A stretch of DNA of 47,091 nucleotides from Nostoc calcicola FACHB-3891 (lineage in GTDB: Bacteria > Cyanobacteriota > Cyanobacteriia > Cyanobacteriales > Nostocaceae). Numbering within the stretch: the first letter of the stretch is position 1; each line of letters begins with the position of its first letter. Both the position numbers and the translations under genes were made by a program. Shown here piece after piece: positions 40,633-47,091 of this stretch. The notes under the pieces are model-generated. The model searched no databases, had not been told where the DNA came from, and was given only the letters and a program-made list of their open reading frames with translations. Where the stretch lies: positions 1 to 47,091 of the forward strand of contig NZ_JACJRQ010000054.1 in the NCBI RefSeq assembly GCF_014697355.1. Direction: 5' to 3'.

Positions 40633-41319
40633 TTACAAGCGTTGTAGCAAATTCAATCCGTGGGTATCAGTACCGCAGGTATTGAAAAGAAGATATTCAT
40701 TAGCCAACTTTTGCACTTGCTCTGATTCTAGGGCGCTGGGTTTCCAGGGATTGGGGTTATTGTAGGCGTAGAAAGCTTCCACACCATCGATACCCTTTTG
40801 GGCAGCAGCTGGAATCAAGTCAAAATGCGATCGCTTGTAACGCGCAGGATGAGCCAAAACTGCCAATCCCCCAGCTTCATGAATAGCAGCAATCACATTA
40901 CTTGCTTGATATTCTTTGCCTGTAGTCGGCCTTCTTTGCAGATAAGGTTTGATACTGGGGTGTTCTAGCTCGAAAGCATAACCCAAAATGTGAACTTCTA
41001 TGTCCAAAAGGTTGGCATTGATTTCCACACCACTCCACAATAGAGGAGTGCTCGCACCAGGATTACTCCACTTCCAATCCTCTAACCAAGCTTGTGCTGC
41101 TTGATAGCCGCTAATACCATGATGATCGGTAATCGCTAATCCTTTTAGCCCAATAGCGATCGCCTGTTCCATCAATCCACTCGGCTGTAGTCTGCCATCG
41201 GAATGGACAGTGTGCATGTGGAAGTTGAATAACGTGGGACAGCTATGTGCATCAATGTTCTGGAATACTTGCTTCAAAAATTCTGTGGAAGCAGTAGTGC
41301 GGGTGAAATTTATAACCAT
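40633..41319 (-). CDS. PHP-domain phosphoesterase
   Basis: The 228-residue protein is of the PHP family (as in DNA polymerase III alpha, HisK-type phosphatases and YciV/RnmA). Metal-binding motifs are FHMHTVHSDGRLQP (H-x-H and D), LAITDHHGISG, EINANLLDIEVHILGY, VLAHPARYK and GTDTHGLN. It probably hydrolyses phosphate esters or 3',5'-nucleotides such as pAp. There is no signal peptide. The gene ends 14 bp from a repeat and is not in an operon. Confidence 0.88.
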   Translation of the reverse strand: MVINFTRTTASTEFLKQVFQNIDAHSCPTLFNFHMHTVHSDGRLQPSGLMEQAIAIGLKGLAITDHHGISGYQAAQAWLEDWKWSNPGASTPLLWSGVEINANLLDIEVHILGYAFELEHPSIKPYLQRRPTTGKEYQASNVIAAIHEAGGLAVLAHPARYKRSHFDLIPAAAQKGIDGVEAFYAYNNPNPWKPSALESEQVQKLANEYLLFNTCGTDTHGLNLLQRL

Positions 41320-41671
41320 AACCCCCTCTAAACAAAAATATATATTTCTAACACACTAAAACGCCACACCTACAGATGAGAAATACTCACGACTGTAAAT
41401 TAGTGTTACCAGCTAATTTCTCAGCTTTATTAGCAAATTTTTCGATATGTTAAGACTACGTTAGCAAATCTCAACGTCAGTAGTTAGGGATAGTTGGAAT
41501 AACCTCGAAAATTAAGTAGTAATAAATATTGCATATTAAATTTAATCATCTTCAAGACGCGATGGATAGCCCCTCTACAATCATCAATCTTTGTTTTGTA
41601 GAGACGGCGATTTATCGCGTCTCTTGCTCTCAGGTAAAAGCGAAATTTATATTATGTATAAAAAATATCTA
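41320..41671. repeat. Spacer with GAGACGGCGAT palindrome
   Basis: AT-rich DNA upstream of the PHP gene, with the palindrome GTAGAGACGGCGATTTATCG (41598-41624) near the purM 3' end. No gene is seen. Confidence 0.5.
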
Positions 41672-42700
41672 TTAAAACGGTAATCCCACCAACTCTCCTG
41701 AACCAGTAATGACTTCACCGATCGCAAAAGCTGGAATTTCATGTGAGTGAAAATGGCTAATTGTCTGCTCTACCCGATCGGGTGACACCAGCAACACAAA
41801 CCCAATTCCCATATTGAATGTATTGTACATAGCTGCGGAACTGACCTCTCCGGCTTCAGCTAACCACTGAAATACAGGGGGAACATTCCAACTGCTATTG
41901 TGAATCTTAATCCCTTGACCTTTTCCCAAACATCTAGGCAGATTTTCTGGCAAACCACCACCTGTAATGTGAGCCATACCGTGAATTGATAAACCTGCTT
42001 GTAGTGCTGCCAAAACCGGTTTGACATAAATGCGGGTGGGTTTGAGGAAAGTTTCGCTGATAGTTTCGCCACCTAACAATTCTGGAGTATCGCTCCAAGC
42101 AAAGTTGCCATCGCTAACAATCTTTCGTACCAAGCTGAAACCATTACTGTGTACGCCTGTACTGGCAAGGGCGATCGCTACATCTCCTACTTGTACTTGA
42201 GAACCATCCAACATCTGACTTTTTTCGACAATTCCCACACAAAACCCAGCTAAATCGTACTCACCCAACTGGTAGAAACCGGGCATTTCTGCTGTTTCTC
42301 CACCCAACAAAGCGCAACCAGCTTGCTTACATCCAGCAGTGATACCCGCAACCACATCAGTTAATTGCTCTTTGTCCAGCTTCCCGGTTGCCAGATAATC
42401 TAAAAAAAACAGCGGTTCTGCACCAGATGTCAGCACATCATTAACGCACATCGCCACCAAATCGATGCCAACAGTATCATGACGGTTGAGAATGTGAGCG
42501 ATTTTCAGCTTAGTACCCACACCATCCGTCCCAGAAACCAAAACCGGTTCTTTAAAACCCCCTGGTAGTTGAAAGCAGCCACCAAAGCCACCTAATCCAC
42601 CAATTACTTCCGGTCTGAAAGTACTGTGAACCAAGTTGCGAATTTGATTTACAAAGCCTCGACCAGCCTCAACATCAACTCCTGCATCCCGATAATCCAT
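41672..42700 (-). CDS. purM: Phosphoribosylformylglycinamidine cyclo-ligase (AIR synthetase)
   Basis: The 342-residue protein is of the typical PurM length. Motifs include MDYRDAGVDVEAGRGFVNQI at the start, LVSGTDGVGTKLKIA, VGIDLVAMCVNDVLTSGAEP, GCALLGGETAEMPGFY, IALASTGVHSNGFSLVRKI and GMAHITGGGLPENLPR. It makes 5-aminoimidazole ribonucleotide from FGAM with ATP in purine synthesis. No lesions. It is followed on the minus strand by a palindromic repeat and has no adjacent pur genes, as is common in cyanobacteria. Confidence 0.97.
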   Translation of the reverse strand: MDYRDAGVDVEAGRGFVNQIRNLVHSTFRPEVIGGLGGFGGCFQLPGGFKEPVLVSGTDGVGTKLKIAHILNRHDTVGIDLVAMCVNDVLTSGAEPLFFLDYLATGKLDKEQLTDVVAGITAGCKQAGCALLGGETAEMPGFYQLGEYDLAGFCVGIVEKSQMLDGSQVQVGDVAIALASTGVHSNGFSLVRKIVSDGNFAWSDTPELLGGETISETFLKPTRIYVKPVLAALQAGLSIHGMAHITGGGLPENLPRCLGKGQGIKIHNSSWNVPPVFQWLAEAGEVSSAAMYNTFNMGIGFVLLVSPDRVEQTISHFHSHEIPAFAIGEVITGSGELVGLPF

Positions 42701-42762
42701 TCCCTACTACACCTTAATGAATTGAAGTTAGAAATCATAAATTACCAAAACTCCTAACTCTT

Positions 42763-42788
42763 GTACAGACGCGATTCATCGCGTCTCT
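42763..42788. repeat. Palindrome GTACAGACGCGATTCATCGC... between purM and a small gene
   Basis: TACAGACGCGAT and ATCGCGTCTCT pair as a fold-back, ending exactly at the stop codon of the small leftward gene 42789-42995. Member of the GAGACGCGAT palindrome family. Confidence 0.6.
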
Positions 42789-42995
42789 TTAAAATACCTC
42801 ATCTTCAATACCCCGCCACCATTCCCCCAAATTCATCAAGTCTTGGTAAATATCTTCTAATTCTTTGCTGTAAACATCGTCTGTCAGGGTAGCTCGACGC
42901 TCTTGCAGTTTCTTGAGGCGCAGTTGAACCAATAGCCAAGGTTTACTGATGCTATTGGTTGCTTCGATATATTGCGCTAATTCTTGACTGTCCAT
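42789..42995 (-). CDS. Small conserved helical protein
   Basis: A 68-residue protein from MDSQELAQYIEATNSISKPW to GEWWRGIEDEVF, with a long amphipathic helical pattern (QLRLKKLQERRATLTDDVYS) that could form a helical hairpin. No named family is recognised. The frame is open further upstream to 43046, but those 17 codons lie partly in a MITE end and read low-complexity residues, so the ATG at 42995 is chosen. It sits upstream of purM on the same strand, 88 bp away. Confidence 0.65.
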   Translation of the reverse strand: MDSQELAQYIEATNSISKPWLLVQLRLKKLQERRATLTDDVYSKELEDIYQDLMNLGEWWRGIEDEVF

Positions 42996-43021
42996 ATATT
43001 TTGATTTTAATCTTACTAATT

Positions 43022-43170
43022 TTAACGTGAGTTCGACAAACCTCACCCTCCCAACCTCCCTCTCCTAAAAGGCGAGGGAGAAGCAAGAAAAATCAAGGTT
43101 TTGCTCCCCTCTCCTCGTAGGAGAGGGGTTGGGGGTGAGGTCAAAACAGTACTCATCGAACTCACGTTAA
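43022..43170. repeat. 149-bp MITE with perfect 15-bp inverted ends
   Basis: The ends TTAACGTGAGTTCGA and TCGAACTCACGTTAA are perfect complements. Inside, CACCCTCCCAACCTCCCTCT and the later TCGTAGGAGAGGGGTTGGGG pair as an inner fold-back, with AAATCAAGGTTTTGCTCCCC between. The second copy begins at about 46979 and runs off the window. No ORF is present. Confidence 0.85.
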
Positions 43171-43295
43171 TTTTAAGATACAGGAGGCAGCATCCTTCTA
43201 GCTCCAGTAAAAATTACCTCCCTAAAAGCGATTGGGGAGTGGGGAATAGGGACTGGAAATTAGGGAAGAGTTTTCCCAATACCCAGTCCCCAGTT

Positions 43296-45368
43296 TTAGG
43301 GAGTCGCAAGGAAGTTGGCAGGGGGAGTGATACGACCATTCCGACCAACAGGTGGAATTTCCACTAAGTCATCTTTGGCTTTCCCCGTGCCATCGTCGAT
43401 CGCATAAGTTTCGTTTCCTAGATGTCCATTAGGAACAAACAACTGCGGATGGTCAAAGGGTGCTTTTTCGTAACGAACTCGCTCATCAGTCAGCGCTTTT
43501 AAGAAAGCCACAAGAGCCTCTTTGTCTGCGTCGTTCAGATTTAACGGAGGAAGGCGGGGTACATTTGCATTGTCATCCCCAGCGCCTCGACTGTAGAAAT
43601 CGACCACTTGCCGCAAGGTTAACATTCCACCATTGTGCATATAGGGGGCAGTGAGTTCGACATTGCGGAGTGTAGGAGCCTTGAACAATCCGTCTTCTAC
43701 TTTATCATTTGGACCAGGGATGATATTAGGTGCTTCACCAAAGACCTCTTGAAACTTTCCTTGCAGAGCCAGCCGCGCCTCCGATAACGGCCGCGATACA
43801 GGTTTCACTCCATCGTCAGCCCCCACACCCACATCTTCAAGCTCTGGCCTAACCCCAATCTTGAACCAACCAGTGTCTTCGAGAGGATTTCCCGGTGCTG
43901 GTGAGCGTGTAATTCGCCCAGTGTTCTGCACGTTTCTCACTGAAGCAGCAGTGAATTCTGGTCCACTGTGGCAAAAGATGCAAGCATTGTTGGGGTTCTC
44001 AAAAATCTCTTTACCCCGTTGCTGCTGGGGACTTAGAACGCCAGTGTTCCCTTCGGAGAACTGGTCAATGGGCGCATTGTCAGATACTAATGTGGACTCA
44101 TACATTTGAACCGCTAGCCCGAAGAACAGCGAAAAGTTATACTCCATTTGGGTGTACTCTTCAGTAGTACTTGACAAATCTGGCAAGAGTACAACTTTCC
44201 TGGTATTACCGTTGGCTTTATCAACCTGGATTAACTGCGTAGATTGCCACCACTCTGGCTTGAAGGCTGCTTTGATCATTTGTCCGTAGGTGAGCGTCGT
44301 CAGACCCTTTTGAGGCGCTCTGCTGTAGTGACCTAGTACACTGTCATCATGATGGACAATCTGCTTTCCAAGAGGTCTTAAGGGAAGTAACTTGTGAGCA
44401 AGTTCTCTAGGAAGAAGCAGCTTCTTGCCCTTGACAACATCGAATATCTTGTCGAGCAACCCAAACCCAAATTTGTCACCAATTTCCTGGAATGTGCGAC
44501 CGTCTGCGGACATTTCAAAGGAACTCAGCGGTGGAGCTACTGCTTGGGAAGCTAGAGCTGCATTTTTGAGTCGGACGCTAACTGGTTGTAGTGAACCGAA
44601 GATGCTTGATTTATATAGCTTGGCATTGGGGTCTCTCGTCCCAAACGCATTAACCCCATTGAAGACGTTCTGCGCTCGCCCGTCCCAAAAGTTGCGGAAG
44701 TTGAACACCGCATTAATCACAGTTGGTGTGTTGCGCGGTTCCACGCGACGGGTTTCGATACCTCCTACATTGAACACCGGATCGTCCAGAGGAGTACCAG
44801 GATCGGTATTAACGAACTTGGAATTAAAAACTCCTTGGGAGGAGGTGACATCATTACTGTCGGAGACAATAGGAGAAAAACGGTTATTTGGGTCTGCGAG
44901 TTTGTGGAATGGGTAATCTTCTGGCTTGAGTGTGTAGTTTGGCTGACCGATGCTGAAAGTATTATCCGGATTCGGACTTTTATCTGCATTCACCCGTAAA
45001 ATCCCCGGACTGAGCTCGTTTTTAGCTCTGTTGTCCGCTCCAGCATGAAAGTGACAACTAGCACACGATGTGATACCATCGCTACCGATTTGCATATCCC
45101 AGAAAAAAGCTTTTCCCAGAGCGATCGCTGCGGTCTTATCTTTAACGAATTCTCCCAGGTTGTCCGGCTCTGGAACCGTCACTGTCTTTAGGGAAAAAGT
45201 TGGGGGTAATACTTGCGCTGATACAGTATGTCCAGCTAGCACGGCCATCGCCACCAGTGCTGCGATCGTTATACCGCTTTTGATTCTCCTTGATAACCTT
45301 GATACCAGATCCCTAAGTCTGGCTAACACAGCAGCCACAAAAGTGACGCCAAATTGGATTTTCCTCAT
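43296..45368 (-). CDS. Di-haem cytochrome c peroxidase / MauG-like protein
   Basis: The 690-residue protein has an N-terminal export signal (hydrophobic about residues 33-51, likely cleaved after VSA). Two haem-c sites, CASCH (about 102-106) and CIFCH (about 462-466), mark the CcpA/MauG family. The C-terminal domain has the family ending FKAPTLRNVELTAPYMHNGG followed by MLTLRQVVDFYSRG. It is about twice the length of a classical peroxidase (330-400 residues), because of extra sequence between the haem domains and in the first domain. It should act in the periplasm on H2O2 or in oxidative maturation. It is not linked to an electron donor gene here. Confidence 0.88.
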   Translation of the reverse strand: MRKIQFGVTFVAAVLARLRDLVSRLSRRIKSGITIAALVAMAVLAGHTVSAQVLPPTFSLKTVTVPEPDNLGEFVKDKTAAIALGKAFFWDMQIGSDGITSCASCHFHAGADNRAKNELSPGILRVNADKSPNPDNTFSIGQPNYTLKPEDYPFHKLADPNNRFSPIVSDSNDVTSSQGVFNSKFVNTDPGTPLDDPVFNVGGIETRRVEPRNTPTVINAVFNFRNFWDGRAQNVFNGVNAFGTRDPNAKLYKSSIFGSLQPVSVRLKNAALASQAVAPPLSSFEMSADGRTFQEIGDKFGFGLLDKIFDVVKGKKLLLPRELAHKLLPLRPLGKQIVHHDDSVLGHYSRAPQKGLTTLTYGQMIKAAFKPEWWQSTQLIQVDKANGNTRKVVLLPDLSSTTEEYTQMEYNFSLFFGLAVQMYESTLVSDNAPIDQFSEGNTGVLSPQQQRGKEIFENPNNACIFCHSGPEFTAASVRNVQNTGRITRSPAPGNPLEDTGWFKIGVRPELEDVGVGADDGVKPVSRPLSEARLALQGKFQEVFGEAPNIIPGPNDKVEDGLFKAPTLRNVELTAPYMHNGGMLTLRQVVDFYSRGAGDDNANVPRLPPLNLNDADKEALVAFLKALTDERVRYEKAPFDHPQLFVPNGHLGNETYAIDDGTGKAKDDLVEIPPVGRNGRITPPANFLATP

Positions 45369-45655
45369 GTTTTATATGAACGTTAATGTTATCTAGAGTT
45401 GCAGCATTACTGCTCTAGTCCTAAATTTGTTTTTTTGTATTTTATGACACACTTATATTACAATATCAGGTTTTTTCTACTTAAGTAAGTAGGTAAGAAT
45501 AAACCAAACTATGTTACGTAATACAAAATAATTAAATTGACTCACAGTAAGGGTTTCAGTCATATTTCTCGGCTGAAAACTTTAGTACAAACGTTTGATT
45601 ATTTATACCCACTTACTGAAGTATAGTTTTTACGACAATCCATTTTTTGATGGAT
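45369..45655. other. AT-rich upstream region of the peroxidase gene
   Basis: Probably holds the peroxidase promoter. No repeat family or RNA fold was recognised and no gene is seen. Confidence 0.4.
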
Positions 45656-45752
45656 TTACAGCAGTTTTCATGTATTTGAACCACATCTGTCGTAGGGGCA
45701 CAGCATTGCTGTGCCCTTACCGCGTGGTCTATTTACCTGAAAATTGCTGTAA
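45656..45752. repeat. MITE-like element, family 1 (copy d, reference copy)
   Basis: A 97-bp element from TTACAGCAGTTTTCATGTAT to TATTTACCTGAAAATTGCTG(TAA), giving imperfect inverted ends of about 27 bp. The core is GGGGCACAGCATTGCTGTGC. It is almost identical to 190-282 and the same length as 31052-31148. No clear target duplication. Confidence 0.8.
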
Positions 45753-45819
45753 GTCCGTGTTGTTGTGGACGCGATCGCAATAGACCTCTTGCAAAAGTGC
45801 TTTTTGCACTCTTGTGGGA

Positions 45820-45925
45820 AAAGGGATGCATCTTTATTGGGGAAAGGGAAAATACCAAACCTTTCCCCCTTTCCCCCGCCCCTTATCCCCAGAGGGGACC
45901 CCACCTTCCCCTTTTCCCGACTTAT
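45820..45925. repeat. GGGAAAG/CCCTTTCCCC repeat
   Basis: GGGGAAAGGGAAAATACC with CCTTTCCCCCTTTCCCCCGC, then CCAGAGGGGACCCCACC. It is of the same polypurine/polypyrimidine fold-back class as 4755-4850 and 20457-20526. Confidence 0.55.
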
Positions 45926-45972
45926 ACAAGAAGTCTAATATCCCACCATATCTGTCATATACCCAACCAACG

Positions 45973-46002
45973 AAAAACAGCCACGAGCAAAAGTCGTGAC
46001 TG
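45973..46002 (-). terminator. Intrinsic terminator of sodB
   Basis: On the minus strand, CAGTCACGA (loop CTTTTGC) TCGTGGCTG is followed by TTTTTCG. It lies about 43 bases after the sodB stop. Confidence 0.75.
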
Positions 46003-46044
46003 CTGGTAATTTATGGACAACTGTTACAAGCTAGCGATTGTCGA

Positions 46045-46647
46045 TTAAGCTTTGGCAAAGTTTTGAGCAGCAAAGTCCCAGTTGGCTAAGTTATCTAGGA
46101 AATTCTTGATGAACGCCGGACGGGCATTTTTGTAGTCAATGTAGTAGGCATGTTCCCAAACATCCAAGGTTAAGAGTGCCTTCTGACCATGAGCTAGAGG
46201 ATTCTCTGCATTTGGTGTCTTAATCACCTTCAGCGTACCACCATCATCAATCAACCAAGCCCATCCACTACCGAACTGACTTGCGGCTACACTAGAGAAC
46301 TCTTCCTTGAATTTGTCAAAGCTATCGAAATCTTTCTCAATCTTGGCTGCGAGTTCACCGGTGGGTTTGCCACCACCTGCTGGTTTCAAGGAATTCCAAA
46401 AGAATGTGTGGTTCCAAACTTGGGCAGCGTTGTTAAAGATTCCCACTTTCGAGGAGTCTTTGAAGGAAATTTTGATCACCTCTTCCAGAGACTTATCAGC
46501 AAGTTCTGTACCTTCAGTCAGCTTGTTGAGGTTGTCTACGTAAGCTTTGTGATGCTTGCCATAATGGTACTCGAAAGTTTCAGCTTTCATACCATATGGT
46601 TCTAAAGCATTAATCTCGAAGGGCAGGGGGGGCTGTACAAATGCCAT
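46045..46647 (-). CDS. sodB: Iron superoxide dismutase
   Basis: The 200-residue FeSOD starts MAFVQPPLPFEINALEPYGM. It has the metal-ligand segments YHYGKHHKAYVDNLN (first His), QVWNHTFFWNSLKP (second His) and DVWEHAYYIDYKNARP (Asp and third His). AAQVWNH and the GSGWAWL context are typical of cytosolic cyanobacterial FeSOD rather than the membrane-bound MnSOD, which carries an N-terminal anchor. It dismutates superoxide made by photosynthesis. AGAGAGGAT precedes the ATG and a clear terminator follows. Monocistronic. Confidence 0.96.
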   Translation of the reverse strand: MAFVQPPLPFEINALEPYGMKAETFEYHYGKHHKAYVDNLNKLTEGTELADKSLEEVIKISFKDSSKVGIFNNAAQVWNHTFFWNSLKPAGGGKPTGELAAKIEKDFDSFDKFKEEFSSVAASQFGSGWAWLIDDGGTLKVIKTPNAENPLAHGQKALLTLDVWEHAYYIDYKNARPAFIKNFLDNLANWDFAAQNFAKA

Positions 46648-46978
46648 TGTGTGAAATCCTCTCTTTAGCAGTTTTAAGTTTTAAGCTATTGCAGAAGCTT
46701 AGAAAATTAGCAGCTTTTATTTTTGGCAGTTTTATGTCTTGAATGATGAAACATAAAACTTAACATCGTCATTCTACTACCAAAGTGAAGACAAAAACAA
46801 AGTACTTCTCTAATAAGTAAAATAAGTCAAACTGCTAGGGAATAGTGGCTATAAATAAAAATGACTAATATTTCATAGCTAAAAGCCAATATTGCAATCT
46901 GATTTGAAACACATCAATCGCAAGGCTTATATTTCCGAATTCTCTAATAAGTCACAGACTTTTTTGTTCAGCAATAAT
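46648..46978. other. sodB promoter region
   Basis: AT-rich upstream sequence. ACATAAAACTTAA and AAAACTTAAAACT near 46667-46762 form an imperfect inverted repeat flanking GAAGCTTAGAAAATTAGC. No gene is seen. Confidence 0.45.
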
Positions 46979-47091
46979 TCAACGTGAGTTCGACAAACCT
47001 CACCCTCCCAACCTCCCTCTCCTAAAAGGCGAGGGAGGAGCAAGAAAAATCAAGGTTTTGCTCCCCTCTCCTCGTAGGAGAGGGGTTGGGG
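46979..47091. repeat. Second copy of the 149-bp MITE, cut by the window edge
   Basis: It starts TCAACGTGAGTTCGACAAAC and matches the 43022-43170 copy base for base with very few changes up to the window end at GAGAGGGGTTGGGG. About 35 bp of the right end should lie beyond the window. Confidence 0.85.

Noticed and set aside
42996..43046. Upstream extension of the small gene 42789-42995
   Set aside because: The extra codons come from the MITE end and AT-rich DNA; the ATG at 42995 starts the coherent helical protein.
44425..44916. 163-codon plus-strand frame over the peroxidase gene
   Set aside because: Antisense shadow of a gene with two haem sites; composition unlike a real protein.

Overview
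The window is a piece of a cyanobacterial chromosome, most likely from a filamentous, heterocyst-type (Nostocales-like) strain. The reasons are the frequent HIP1 octamer GCGATCGC inside genes, an NdhH subunit, a CAAD-domain protein, FeSOD, a cobG-cobH-cobI cobalamin cluster, heptameric tandem repeats (STRR type), and intergenic spaces crowded with small palindromic or inverted-repeat elements. The exact genus cannot be read from the sequence. No rRNA, tRNA, CRISPR array or prophage was seen.

Layout. 1-170: 3' end of an IS200/IS605-type tnpB and the element's right end. 190-665: a cluster of MITE-like repeats. 669-7058: fatty acid hydroxylase, lipid kinase, metallophosphoesterase, ndhH and an AraC-type regulator. 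7513-11434: four leftward envelope or stress-type genes (acidic disordered protein, CAAD protein, BON lipoprotein, triple GSP17M-like protein). 12030-15134: a 1034-residue membrane-anchored repeat protein of unknown function. 15476-17422: NadR-like and PnuC, a nicotinamide riboside salvage pair. 17704-21646: two small secreted proteins with matching promoter palindromes, next to an OmpR-type response regulator and histidine kinase. 21966-24663: DUF3131 protein, ACT protein and two broken GNAT acetyltransferases. 25067-32210: dienelactone hydrolase, two paralogous sulfonate/nitrate-type binding lipoproteins, two flavin monooxygenases (SsuD-like and NtaA/DszA-like) and an RRM protein. 32645-36470: VOC protein, alpha/beta hydrolase, fasciclin protein, small membrane protein and a stand-alone photolyase-N-domain-like protein. 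36795-39860: cobalamin riboswitch with cobG-cobH-cobI. 40003-46647: ArsR regulator, PHP phosphoesterase, purM, a small conserved protein, a large di-haem peroxidase and sodB.

The main theme is small mobile repeats reshaping genes. One element with a 10-bp target duplication sits exactly at the nadR start codon. Another supplies the last codons and stop of a binding-protein gene. A GGGAAAG-type polypurine/polypyrimidine repeat is carried in frame inside the kinase sensor domain. Heptamer repeats form the start codon of one gene and the 3' ends of others. The most testable regulatory hypothesis is a three-half-site operator, placed identically 50-51 bp upstream of both small secreted proteins beside the two-component system. 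The cobG leader appears to be a translational cobalamin switch that hides a Shine-Dalgarno sequence before a TTG start.
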